The notes beneath the pieces were generated by a model. It was not told the origin of the DNA. It worked only from the letters and a program-made list of their open reading frames with translations, and did no database searches. Made by a program: the position numbers and the translations under genes. A DNA stretch of 64,000 nt, taken from NCBI GenBank assembly GCA_015501585.1, contig JADNRY010000056.1, forward strand, positions 219,938 through 283,937, given 5' to 3'. Shown piece after piece: positions 1 to 12,251 of the stretch (position 1 is the first letter of the stretch; every line of letters begins with the position of its first letter). This DNA comes from Rhodocollybia butyracea. Taxonomy: Eukaryota; Basidiomycota; Agaricomycetes; Agaricales; Omphalotaceae.

Positions 1-1253
1 GACCTTGCTGTTGGCCCCGACGATAAGGACAGCGATCTCAAGGACATAATCGCGGATGATCGTAGTGTAAACATTGCTTAGCGCCTCGAGCACAATCTCA
101 CCTGCGGGCTTCAACTGTCCATTAGAACTGGAACCGCCAACAGGGCGCTGAAGATGAGGATGACTGAACACCGCTCGGGCAAGTCGGAGAGGCTTATCAA
201 ATCCCACTGTGCAAACCAGGAACGGAAGGGCTTCCGTGAGCGCCACTGGATCCATAGGAATGTGGAACCACATAGCAATCGGGAGGGAAAGGAGCAGGGC
301 AAACACGGAGGAGATAAAAATTGCGGAAGGAAGCCAGAAGTTGGACCCGAGTCGGCGAGAGCGGTAGAACAACAAGAGGAAGGTGGTGTGCATGAGAATG
401 TATCCCGCCAAAATTAGTATGATGTCAAGAGAATCTGCTTTCTAGATATGGTAGAAGATTATGGAGTGATCTCGATTGCTTGTGGAGAATCAAATACCTT
501 TGCTAAATCCCAGAATCGTACGACTAAAGCACTAGCGGCGTATGCTACCCATTTGCTGCCCTTCATATCACCAATGGCCTCTACCTGTTTGGTTTCCACT
601 TCAAACGCGACATTATCGAAAATGGCAGATTTGATGAGCCGGTTAAACGCAGTGGTGAACTCTTCCTTAACACCAGGGATTAATGCAAGAGTCTGGTGGA
701 TGGCCCGAGGCTTTACTAGTTCATCGGTGAAGCAGGGTGCTTCGAGGTTGAGTGTGTCACCAGTTACAGGTCTAAAGCACGTCTTGTCGTACGCGAATCC
801 AGATAATGAAGTAGGTATTTGTTGGGTAAAATTGAGAACGGTTTCGGCCAGATTGGAATTCGTGAAATAAATTACAGAGTCTAGAGTCTAACGCTCTGGT
901 TAGCTTTGCGCGCTAGGAACTAGAAAAGAATCGTGTACCTCTTTATTCTGAAGAACTGAATCCAATGAATACTCTAGTGGGAAGAGCTCCACAGGGAGTA
1001 TAGATGCGTCCGCTGAATACTTGGCTTTTGCAAGGTGCCAAAAGTTATCTCGGACAGTGACCACTTCGTTGTTGCGTAGTAGAACATATGAAGGCCGTAA
1101 AATTGAGGAATAAGACGTTGCGAAGAATGCCGAGTGTTTTATGGAGGAAATGACATGAAAGTAGGCCAGAGTCACAGCTATGAAGAAGAAAACAATGGTC
1201 TCAATGGGCGAATAGGCAGCATGAATCACGAAAGGTTTGAATATAGCGCGCAT
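1..1253 (-). CDS. HMG1: HMG-CoA reductase, N-terminal membrane half (partial, runs off the left edge)
   Basis: Makes mevalonate from HMG-CoA, the committed step of sterol synthesis, in the ER membrane. Only the membrane/sterol-sensing part is here; the catalytic half lies beyond base 1. Three exons join in frame: 1253-939, 887-498 and 441 to the edge, with introns of 51 and 56 bp. Exon 1 starts MRAIFKPFVIHAAYSPIETI, the usual start of basidiomycete HMG-CoA reductases, followed by a first membrane helix. Exon 3 reads DSLDIILILAGYILMHTTF, a sterol-sensing-domain segment, then a further hydrophobic helix. The intervening loop (exon 2) is a soluble lumenal region ending in SKWVAYAASALVV. The start is the first Met of this conserved block. 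The recognition rests on family resemblance; the catalytic domain itself cannot be checked here. Confidence 0.92.
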
Positions 1254-3630
1254 TGTGGAAAGGTATTCGGCGTATAATTATAAGGCTAGTTTCGCAGTGG
1301 TCAATAACTGGGAAACAAAAGATAGGATTTAGTACTCACAAAGTGTTAGGTTTTTGTCTAAATGGCCACGCTTGAAGCTTGACTGTGGGGCCAGTTCAAG
1401 GGTATTAGATGGTACGACTTTTTTTTTATCCGGGCCCTTTTTCTGGTAATAAACAAGAGTGAAATGCCGGAACTGCCGTAAGTACGCTGTACAAGACGCC
1501 CAATTGTTCCGCAATCTCGGAGTCTCGGACATGGAAACTCTCAAGAGCGTTCGAAGATTTAGATTGGGCATGTATTGTGGATTTCCGGTCACTTAGTTTT
1601 ACCGAACTTCTTCGAATTCCTCAACATACTCGGTCTCATATTGAGGAGGACCGGAAGTATAGCAACAGGTTAACGCTGTACAGGCATGAGGCCATGCAGA
1701 TCTGATTATACTCCGGCGACAATGACTCGCCGATTCATTCCTAGTACCAGATTAATCTCATTCGACAGATAGTGCACAACGGCCGCACACGTCGCGATAA
1801 TCGTTCTTATCCATTTTAATCAGTTCATTCCAAGGTACCGGCCCATCTCATTACCACCTGCTCAGCATGGAGTTCCACAGCTATGGGCAGGTTGCATGGC
1901 GGTTGGTACTTGATGTACAGTAGACAGAATCGGAATTTGATTCAGTATATCCTCAGTACTCAGTAGCTCCAAGATAGTCGGAGAACTGCATTTCCGAATG
2001 GAGATGTCAGCAGGATACCCTGCGGTTACTCTTATCTTAGTTTTACCCCATTGTACTCGGTTTGTTACATCTTCGATACTACGTTTACTCTTTCTTGGTC
2101 ATGTTGAGTAGTCTTCCCATGCTCCCCTATGCTACCCCGACCAAAATTGTTCTTGAAGCTCAAACAAATAAAGGCCCATGGTGATCGTGAGAGGATTGAA
2201 GCACCTCAGGCCAACGCCTCTGTAGCATTTTACCTTCACCATTTCGTTGCAAAACCATGGTTCACAACTCGGAGTGACGTCTGTAAAACTACAGATAGAT
2301 AGGCGTCTTTAGCTTTAGCCACAACACCGCCATTTGGATGTATCTCCGTACGTATAAAGTTAGTCGGCTATCATTGAAGCAGATTGAAGCAAAGACATAC
2401 TAAGTACTAGCCACAAACAGACGACACGTCGCTGTTGACCAGCTCTACCCATTGAAATCCTAGCCTAGCTAGCTCGTCTTTTGCGAAGAGAATACTCGTT
2501 CACATATAAATTGAAATGCTGGACATTGAAAGTTGCTGGAATGGAGGGGGGTATCGGTCCGGCACAGATAGCTTCATCTGGCTTCATTGGACACTAACCA
2601 ACGACGAGTCAGCGTACCATACCCTTTCTAATTGCTTAAATTTACCACTAGTAGAGACGACAACACCTTTAGTCGTCGTATAATCCAACAAATCGTCTAT
2701 TCCGACAAAAGCGTTGATCTATCGATAAAACTTCCCCCCTCTCGGCATATGCGGCATATACGGTAACGCGACCATGGTGACATGAAAATACGAATGAACA
2801 TCCAACGCTATCATTCACTAAGAGAGCCAGCCGTTACGGTATCAGAATTTTCGAGGATATCGAGCCGATCGGATAAACGGTCCGGTCGAGGAAAGATTGA
2901 TAGAAAGATGCAGCTGCTTTTTTCAACGGCTAGCACAATATAGTGATGTTTGAGTCCGACAAAAGGGGCTGGTTTACCGAATCAAGCGCATCGTTAAGCT
3001 CGAGCATCGTTCTCCTCGCCGCTCGCGTGTAAACGATATTCGTCACGTCCGCGCCTTCCAAAACAGATAGAATCGCAATTGCTCTTCCGATCCCGATTAG
3101 TTCGAGCGAATTTCCCCCTACTTCCTTGACACAGGTTTCATTAGCGTAAACGTTGTCGACTGGTCTGAGATATTCTAGAAATTGATGCTGCCTTCCCGGT
3201 CGTCTACCAAGACGGTTCTGGGCGCCTTGACTTTAAAGTTCGGCTTCTAAATTTTGAAGTTCAGGCGATGCTGATAGATATTTAGCGAAGATTTCGGGGG
3301 GAGGGGTATTGGGAAGAAGACAGCAGAAAGCGATAACCTCGAGCGCAAGTAGAACACGGCAGAATCACGATCCAAGCAATGCATGTATGCCGTTGAGAGG
3401 TCCTATCGAGCGATAAATGTAGCTGGGGCCACCTTGTTGAATCTTTAGCGAATGAATCTTCAAAAGCTTCGAAAATTGCGTCGGCTGTCCTTCTCTGTCC
3501 TTCTTTCCATCAGCTCCAGTTTCCAGAAAAGCAATGGAGTTTTTCAAGATGTGTTTTTTGAGTAAGGTGGTCAAAGATTTACTTTTAGGCGAAAGCTCCA
3601 GGAAGTAGTAGGAGGTAGTAAGCTGGAATA
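1254..3630. other. Gene-free stretch upstream of HMG-CoA reductase
   Basis: No coding region I can support. Short ORFs on both strands (for example 1329-1592 minus and 3365-3574 minus) look like chance reading frames without family resemblance. The part next to 1253 should hold the HMG-CoA reductase promoter and 5' leader. Confidence 0.5.
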
Positions 3631-5283
3631 TTGGAGTGGAAGTTGAAAGAAGCGCTTGTTACACGCCTCGCGCGCTTATTCAATTTCTATGGATTCACCG
3701 TCATGAAAATACGCATAAATCTAAGCTCCGCGGAACAGGCTCATCTCAAAAACGAACTTCGCTTGGAATTTGGTCCATTCGTGGTTAGCCCAAAGCGAGC
3801 AGAAGAGCTCAAAGAAATACTGGCTTTGGCTGATAAAGATATCGAGGATCATGATTCTGAGGTGGCTCGCCTTCATAGGCAAATCATCGTTGTTCAGGCT
3901 GAAAAACAAAGAGTCGAGATTCAACGGGCCCAGCTATGCTCTTTGCTGTCTCCGATGCGGAAGCTGTCAAACGAGATCTTGCTATATATCTTCCAGTATG
4001 TGTGCGAAGAAAATCTCCTCCAGAGCTACCCATGGTCTTCACACTGGAAGCCTCCCACTGGACTCACATCTCCCGTGATCACTTACCTCCCTACAATGGT
4101 AATCAGTTCAGTATGCTCCCGTTGGCGTACAGTTGTACTGTCGTCACCTAGTTTGTGGGCTAACTTAGTGGTGGAGGTACACCCTGCTACGTCGGACGAA
4201 GCAGAGAACCTCACTGGTTTCATCGATACTGTAACTCGATATCTGGAGAGATCAGGTGATTGGCCGCTGAGGCTTGCACTAAGAACAAGGGGTTATCCTG
4301 GATCAGAGTTCCCTTCCCTCCTCTACCTGATACAGCATACTCGCCGTTGGAAAACTTTCACGTATCATGGGACTTACTCGCTTCCAAAGTGCAAGATACT
4401 GTCCGAGTTGCATTTTCCTTTACTCGCGGAGTTGGATATTCAAAGTACTTTCCACCGGTCGTCTGACATGGGTCGCTTCGAACATGTTCCAAAGCTCTGT
4501 ACACTTGCCACTTCAGAGTTGCCTACATTCAAGGCCTCGTACCATCAACTTCGGCATCTCAATCTTTGGGATAGTACATCAAAATTGGTCGATGTGCTAC
4601 ATAGATGCCCTTCACTCGAATCTCTTGGACTCCATGGAGTGTCGCAGACTATGAGCCAGATGTACATTCCACGTGGCGCAACATCACATCAATTGATATT
4701 GACGTTGGAGAGAATTCAGAGTCGTACCTGAAAACGGTGTTTTTATCAAACGACTTACCTTCCTTGAACATGGTCGTGTTGAATGATTATCATGATCCTT
4801 GGCCGACAGAGACTTTTATTTCATTAATATCTAGGTCCTCTTGTATGATCACCGTGTTCATCCTCCGCCGTATTTATCTCTCTGATTTGGACCTTATCGC
4901 TGTCCTTCGAGTTATGCCTTCTCTACTCCATCTCGAAATTGACGACGACGAATGGCACAGTCCAATCACTTCACGCCTCATCTCGAGCCTAACTCAGCAC
5001 CAATCCACTTCCATCTCCTTGGTTTCAAGCTACATAGTCTTCATATCGTTTCCCGGTTTGATGTTGGGGTATTTGACGACTCTGCATGGTCGAATCACGC
5101 TGGTTTAGACCTGGCTCGGGTCTTTCTGCAACAATGACCATGATGGGGAGGGAGTGCCTACGATCCGTTGTTCTCAAGTTTGAATGGCGAGAGGTTGATG
5201 CGGAAGTTTACAAACCCCTACGGGTTTTAGATAAGGAGGGTTTGCGAGTGGTAGTTGCGGGGACGAATGGAATTCAGGTTTAA
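3631..5283 (+). pseudogene. F-box domain protein, frame broken about three times
   Basis: F-box proteins are substrate adaptors of SCF ubiquitin ligases; Agaricomycetes carry very large families. The N-terminus has a coiled-coil stretch (RLHRQIIVVQAEKQRVEIQR) leading into an F-box-like block, LSNEILLYIFQYVCEE, then the typical VCSRWRTVVLSSPSLW. The C-terminus (5180-5283) reads LRSVVLKFEWREVDAEVYKP, which matches the usual end of this family. The frame changes near 4640 (into VADYEPDVHSTWRNITSIDI), again near 5040 and again near 5090, with no convincing introns at those points. The three frames together give one continuous protein of normal layout, so this is a recently broken gene or one damaged by sequencing indels. 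Leucine-rich-type repeats are not obvious. Confidence 0.72.
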
Positions 5284-5530
5284 TGTTTCTTCGCTTGTAA
5301 GTAATCACTACTTCTATGTCTGTCATTGTTCATTGTTTAAGCAAGTGGCCAGAGCACTTGTTAAATTACTCTTCTTCCAGATGACCATTATCTCACTTTG
5401 CCATACCCACTTTGCAGATACGTGTGGATCTCAGCTCTGAGGGGCTATTCTCATTGGGTAAATGAACTTTCCTCGAAGTTTGGACTGTTCTTAGTTACCC
5501 TAGAACGATCAGAAGAGGATCATCCTGACT

Positions 5531-6435
5531 TTGGCAGATGATACAGCCATCGGGGAACATGATGCCGAGGTGGGTTGCTTAATTGAAAGACAAAAACAAT
5601 CTTCTGGGAACGCATACCGCTATGCTTCTAATATACCTTGCTTGAGGTGGAAATCGCAGGAGCTGTTCTTGAACGAGCAGGTCGTCAAGCGTGCCTTCAC
5701 CTCGCAATCCTTTTCCTTGCGGCTTCCCGAACGAGCTGGACATATGCTGCTCTCAGGCTCAGCGACCACGACCGTCAAAAGTTTCTTGTCGCTGCCCCTT
5801 CCGAATACCTGTATGAAAGGGTACTTAGGATTATTGATGAAAATCGTGAGGTTGCGAGCCAAAGTCTCTACTGTATGTGCCTTGGCTCCTCAACTCCTGG
5901 AACCAGGGCTTTGGCCGCTCAAATCTTCGATCGTGATCATAGTACAGTCATCATGAAGGGGGGCACTTGGCAACTTCATTGCATGAAACCCCCGCCAAAG
6001 CGACCCAAACAAGACACGAAAACTCAATCTTGGACTAGAACCAACGACACCGATTACTTTTTCCATGTCGATGGCTCATTTGTAATCGACGGTCACTCTG
6101 AACCTGCATCGGAAAACTTAGAGCTGCCACCACGCATATCTTTCGCAAGGATGAAGATGTTTGCCTTCAAGAAGGTATATACTATGTGCCTGGAGATTCC
6201 CATATTCAAGAGTCCTTTTACATCGATCGTCCGGGTCATGCGCTTATCTTCCAAACGTCCTTCAAGGGGCCAGGTGTTGCCTGGCTCGTGCAACGTGGTA
6301 TTACCAAAATCACGTACGTCTATGTTATGCCTCCCTCTGTTGAACCCAATATCCCGTGTCAGTAATGTTCTTGATTTTGTTTATCATATGGTTTCAGCCC
6401 TCAGACAGGATTTTCTCCGATGTACCATGAGCTGA
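5531..6435 (+). pseudogene. Degenerate gene of unrecognised family
   Basis: I do not recognise the family with certainty. One frame from about 5730 to 6110 looks protein-like (SDHDRQKFLVAAPSEYLYER, then RTNDTDYFFHVDGSFVIDGH). The sense then moves to another frame from 6126 to 6364 (HIFRKDEDVCLQEGIYYVPG, then WLVQRGITKITYVYVMPPSV) ending at TAA. The two parts read as one protein with a frame shift around 6110-6130. No ATG-led intact reading frame spans it. It could be a member of one of the expanded effector-like Agaricomycete families (Crinkler-like proteins came to mind), but no diagnostic motif is visible. Confidence 0.4.
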
Positions 6436-6782
6436 TATATGTAAGAAGAATCAAGTGCAACGTAGTACGATACATGCATACTTATTCTAGTAACTGGATG
6501 GCTGCCCAATACCCGAACTCCAAACACGTTCTTCTCCCCTACACGTTAGCATAGCATCTGAGTAGGAAAAGTACCTTTTTACAACCATACCAGGTCCATG
6601 AACCGGCTTAGCTCTCAGAATTGCGACAGACTGGCAGTCGCAGCCTTGTTTGCCGTTATTTAGTCAAAGATGCTATGGACGAACTGATTTCACTACTTTG
6701 CTATGATGAAAGGATTGCACTAAGGTGAACCATTGAGTGATCTCCCCCCTCTGCACTCTGATATCCTTGCCCAATCATCTCT

Positions 6783-7175
6783 TCAGGCAGCCATTTGAGC
6801 AGCTATGGCAGGATCATCTAGCAAAGACCATACTTTGCGAATTTTCCCGTCCTCGAACTGGTAGAAAACATGTTCCGTGAACGAGATCTTCCTTCCATTG
6901 GACTCATGGCCTCGAAACACCTTCGCGGGAGTACAGTCAAAACTGATCCTGCTTGCGACGTGGTTGTCACTGACAATGACGTGATGAAGATCGAAATAAA
7001 GGTCAGGAATCCTCGCAATGTCGTCTGCGATGTAGTTTTGGTAGTCAGCCCTGGTCAAGGGCTTGCCGTTGTAAGTTAGTTCATCATGAACAAATTCTTC
7101 GAGATTATGGGTTTGTCTGTTGTTGAGATAGCCGATGTAGCGGCGATAATGAGCTTCGAGTGTAGCAGAGTCCAT
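6783..7175 (-). CDS. SnoaL-like / NTF2-fold protein
   Basis: Single-exon, 130 residues. The size and pattern fit the SnoaL-like branch of the NTF2-like superfamily (polyketide-cyclase-like or ester-cyclase-like small proteins): an N-terminal helix (LEAHYRRYIGYLNNRQ), a central FDLHHVIVSDNHVASRISFD strand pair, and a C-terminal ISFTEHVFYQFEDGKIRKVW strand typical of the fold. The substrate cannot be told. It lies head-to-head with the eL42 gene, 231 bp between start codons. The first ATG gives the standard family length. Confidence 0.78.
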   Translation of the reverse strand: MDSATLEAHYRRYIGYLNNRQTHNLEEFVHDELTYNGKPLTRADYQNYIADDIARIPDLYFDLHHVIVSDNHVASRISFDCTPAKVFRGHESNGRKISFTEHVFYQFEDGKIRKVWSLLDDPAIAAQMAA

Positions 7176-7256
7176 TGTCGTCGGCGGATGACTAGTCCCT
7201 GCACGACCTCGGCAACAGTTTAGTGTAGACTCTGGAGCAACTTTGGATCTTCCGGC

Positions 7257-7285
7257 TTTTTTTTTTTTTTTTTTTTTTTTTTTTT
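7257..7285. repeat. T(29) homopolymer flanked by a short direct repeat
   Basis: An uninterrupted run of 29 T lies in the shared upstream region of the SnoaL-like and eL42 genes. The octamer TTCCGGCT ends in the run on its left and TCCGGCTG follows on its right, so the tract sits between near-identical short repeats. Exact run length in an assembly is unreliable. Confidence 0.8.
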
Positions 7286-7406
7286 CCGGCTGGTCCGGGC
7301 GCTAGCCATCGCAAGCGCTCGGTCACATGTAGACTCCAAATCACGTGGATCACAAACTGTAACAGTCGCTTTCATCTTCTCCTCCTCGTAATCTCCCTAC
7401 CTCAAG

Positions 7407-8055
<649 letters not shown>

Positions 8056-8562
8056 ATACCTTGTTTTCTCGTCATGCCCTATATCATATCTGGTTGTAGC
8101 TCAATATGCCGCTATGTAGAAATAATATGCTCGCCGCCATTTCCTATCGAGACCCATTCACACGTGTCGTCCACCTAAGAGTTGACCATGCATATTCCTT
8201 CTCCAGATCATCAAAATAGCCGAAAGAACTACCCAACGCAAGGCATGGTGCTTCAATTGTCCCAGAATTTTGTAACTCCTTGAATCTGTTAGCAAGGCAT
8301 GGTCAGAGGTTATAGGTCTTCTAGTATTACTGGTGGCGGATCCGAAGTTTTCACCACGGATGGTATCATTGATGATAATGGTAGGAGGTATTTGGTAGAA
8401 GAAACGACTCGAAGAACTTGAGGTGGATAGCACCATCAACCAAGGTCATATCATCTGGAACATTCACAGAAGACATCTCAAGGGTGTCGGAGGAGATTTG
8501 CTCATACTCGAAACAAACCATAATAATAAGTACTTCATCTAAAATCAAGAACGACTACCGAC
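8056..8562. other. Convergent intergenic stretch between eL42 and Naa15
   Basis: Lies between two convergent gene ends. Minus-strand ORFs at 8158-8439 and 8366-8548 have no recognisable motif; I treat the segment as 3' untranslated DNA. Nothing else seen. Confidence 0.4.
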
Positions 8563-11500
8563 TTATACCGATCCCGTCGTCGTTCCAAGATCAGCTTCAT
8601 TTTCAGTTGGAGTAACAGCAGTCCCTCCAACGCTATCATTCGTCAATGCCCATGCTCGTAATTTCGCCGATTCCTCAGTCGTTTTAAATGCTGTGGAGAT
8701 TGTGAACTTTTCGTCAAAGGCTTTGTGCAACTCGTCAACGCGCGGCGATTTGATCTTGTTCAGGAAGGATGAGATTTCAAGCGCGGTCTGTGGAAAAGAG
8801 AGATAACTCAATACCCAGCGCCCAGCGTGGAAGAGAAAAAGGTAAACATACCTTGATATCCAATGCAACCTTATCGTTGAGCACTGTAAACACCACATCC
8901 TGGACTTCTTGTAATGAGGCTCCCATTAGGCGTGAAGCTTGTGCAGTAGCCAAGATGGCTGATGCAGACTCTGAGTGTTTTTGCAAATACTGCGAGTTGA
9001 ATGTCTCCAGAGAGACTCCCTCAGGTATAAGTCGGTTCAATGTTTCGAGAAACACTGGGCCGGCTGGAGGAGATATAGGTTCAGGCAGGTTAGATGCTGT
9101 ATGTAAGAATGATTGGTTAGAGACAACGCGGAACACAGTTTTTAAAAAAAACGTCTACCCGTATGTTTAGCATGTATGATTCGTACATGCAAGTCGGAAT
9201 TATCAGTATCCAATGCATGAGCACGAGACAGAGCTTGAGCTGCTTGCAAAAACTTGCCTGTGATGATACAATGTCTCAGAGATCTAGCACCAAACAAAGA
9301 ACGAGATCATTACCTCGGCGAATAGCAACATCATAAATCGCTATCCAGGCTTCAATATTCTTCTGAGCGAGCGTCGTCAATGGCTGCAGCAGCTTCGCAG
9401 CCCGTTCCAGTGGATCTGATGCGGCAAGGAGTTTCATCCCTTCTGGATCCTCATCTTTATAGAGTACTTCAAGACCTTTGTCTTCGTTGGTAGAAGTGGT
9501 AGTCCCTGCTGACGTGGCTGAAGAAGTTTGAGATCAAAGAGATAGAACAGCTTTGAAAATTTACATTTTTTCGCTGCATCCTCTTTCTCCTTCTGAGCCT
9601 TTTTAGCCTTTTTCTTCGCCTTTTTCTCTGCATCAGTCGCACCACCTAAGAAAAGACAGTGAGTGTTGAACAGCTCGAGTTTATCAAACAATATCTTGCG
9701 TTTACCATCAGGATTGTGGGTGGCTAGCTGAGGGTCATCGTAGATGTCAACGAATATCTAGGACGAGATTGAGATGAGGCTACACAGATAATGGAGGGTG
9801 TTACTCACTCGAGAGGCAGCCAGAGCAGCTTTGACGTAACCAGGATGTGACCGGAGATGATCCTCCCAATCTAACATGCTAGGGGTGTATAGATCAACAG
9901 TCAGGCTAGACACGACACTCGAGAAACTCACTTGAGATAAACATTGATAGTGAACTTGCGCAACGAGTATCCGTGAAAGTCATACTGGTCGTCTTCAAAG
10001 TCGTCAAAGATCTAGGCAAGCGTGAGTGTTCCAACATTGAACAAAAGAATTACACGACGTACTCTTTGAACAGAGGTGTACTTTTTCAGAGCCAAATTGT
10101 ATCTCCCTGCACGACGATGGGCTTCACCCTCTTCCAAGAGGTAGAATAACGATTGCATCTCCTCTAAATCGGCTCCGGGGCTTGGCGCGTCTTTCTACGA
10201 AGAAAACAGTCACAACCATATTTCGAGTATGCACGACCTATCATACACACCTTGGTGAACAATCCCAACAACGCACTTGCCTCATCTATCAGACCCGCCC
10301 TCATTCTATATTTTGCACTCTTCGTATTCAAAAACCTGTCCTGGCCATCCAGCAGACGTGCATCCTCCATCGCGCGAGAAGCTCCATAAATATCCCCTGC
10401 GCGTTTAAGCGTACGCGCTCGACAGGTGTAGAGCTCTGGTAATGTGGGCGTGTGCACTATAGCCAAGTCAAGAAGCTCGAGGGCTTTGGCATATTCGGAT
10501 AGATAAGAATAGTGTTGCGCGAGGAAGTACAGGGTCCAAAGGTACGTAGTGGGTTCTGTGGAAGGTGAGGGTGATGCGAGGGATGGGTCTGGAGTGGTGT
10601 CTTTGCGGATTGTCTCTACAATGTCTTGTAGAGCGTGGAGTTTTTCAGGGTCGGTGTATAGAGATTTCAAGTCAACGAAGAGGGAGGGTACGCCCTTCGT
10701 CAAGCCGGAGAAGATATATGGTTCAGCGAGTTCTTTGAACTCGGCTCCAGATGCTAGGGATAGGGATAATCGACGGGGAACACTGGCCTTTGGAAATTGG
10801 GTAGAGAAATCACGTAGGAAAGAAAGAGCTTCCGTAGGGTTGTCGTCTGTGCACGAGTGAGTATACCTAAAAAAAGAGATTTGCGCTACCCACCTATATT
10901 GAGGCTATGATTCGACAAATAGCCCTTGTAATACTCATAGCATTCTGGATTGTGTTCGATGAGAACTTTCCATGCATGTTCTGCTTCTTCCGATTTCAAC
11001 TGTGATAGAAGACGAGCTGAAAGTACTTAGCAACAAATACTCAAAGCAGCGATGGATTCAACACACCTCTGAATTCCATGATCGCAGTCTTGTCGACGAT
11101 TGCACGATCCTTGGCGCTAACGTCCAGCAACGCCAAAGCTTCAGCATGCTGGCCCAGTTCTTCTAAAACGCGAACATGGTACAGTAATGTTTCCGAGTGT
11201 TCCACATCGTAATGAGGGACATTCTAGGCAATTATGAGTAGAGAAAAAGATAATCTATGAAGATGGTCACCTTGAGGGTCTTTTCGTATTCCATCAGCAC
11301 GTTCTTTGTTTCTGCGAGATTCCCGTTCAAATGATACGCAACAGCCAAAGATATCCAGTGTTGCCTCATCGTCGGACGTAGCCTAAGAAGCATATATCTT
11401 GTCTCTACAAGACCATCATAGAGCCTCAATTGTGTTTGTAGCTGGGCCACATCCCGCAACAGGTTCAGATTATCCTAGTCTTGGAATCAGATATATATTC

Positions 11501-11933
11501 GCCCAAATACATATATTTTATCACGTACTTTATCGAACCGCAGAGCCTGTGTGTATGATTTGAGAGCATCTTCGTACTTTTTTTCTCCTTTTTGGATCAG
11601 TCCAAAGACATGCCAGACGATATGTGAAGTCAGATCCATCCTGATGCCTTTTCTGACCAGCTCGACGCCTTCTTCCCGTCTCCCCATATGTACAAGAACA
11701 AGCCCTTTCATGCATAGTGTCTCTGCGCAAGATTAAGATGGTATCCATAATACGAGATAGATACTCAACGTACCACCATGCTCAGGATGTTTCTTGAGAA
11801 TCTGGTCAGCAGTTTTGAGGCCTTTTTTGAGATTCTTTGTTTCGTACAGTGACAGGAGTTCTCTGAACAAAGTCGCTTCTTTAGGCGATAAGTGTCTATT
11901 GGATTCCTTCGAAGCCACGGGTTTCTTGGACAT
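8563..11933 (-). CDS. NAA15: NatA N-terminal acetyltransferase auxiliary subunit Naa15
   Basis: Scaffold of the NatA complex, which anchors the catalytic subunit Naa10 to the ribosome for co-translational N-terminal acetylation. Starts MSKKPVASKESNRHLSPKEA, followed by LFRELLSLYETKNLKKGLK and PEHGGTL, the standard Naa15 opening. Tetratricopeptide repeats follow: KGLVLVHMGRREEGVELVRK, IWHVFGLIQKGEKKYEDALK-type, then RPTMRQHWISLAVAYHLNGN. Near 9585-9650 lies the lysine-rich GATDAEKKAKKKAKKAQKEK characteristic of the family, and the C-terminal exon (stop at 8563) reads IKSPRVDELHKAFDEKFTIS. The gene is cut into a dozen or so exons by short introns; I did not set each boundary. It is head-to-head with the DUG3-like gene (318 bp between starts). 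Confidence 0.93.
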
Positions 11934-12251
11934 TCCGAAGGAAGTGATGCTGAAGGCAGAGAGAAAAGTTTGAAATTCGACGCGTGTAAGATAAGCGCCC
12001 GCACCTCGCTCCCCATTTTGTTCTCAAGTTCCTTGTAAGTAGAGGAAGTTCACTGTCTCATTGTCTCACTGCTACGCTACGAATCTCTTGGATGAAGAAG
12101 TTGACCAGGACTGTTAGGGCCCGTTTGCTGAGAAGTGTATATTGAGAATAGCCGCGTGGAATCTTGCGCCTTGCGTGCGCAATCTCTCGCCTTGCTCTCC
12201 TCTCGACTACCAGCAGTTTTCTTTTTTCTTTGACAAGGTGCACACCAAGTA

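Noticed and set aside
1329..1592. 87-codon minus-strand ORF upstream of HMG-CoA reductase
   Set aside because: No resemblance to anything; likely leader or promoter sequence.
8158..8548. Small minus-strand ORFs after Naa15
   Set aside because: Short, motif-free, between convergent gene ends.
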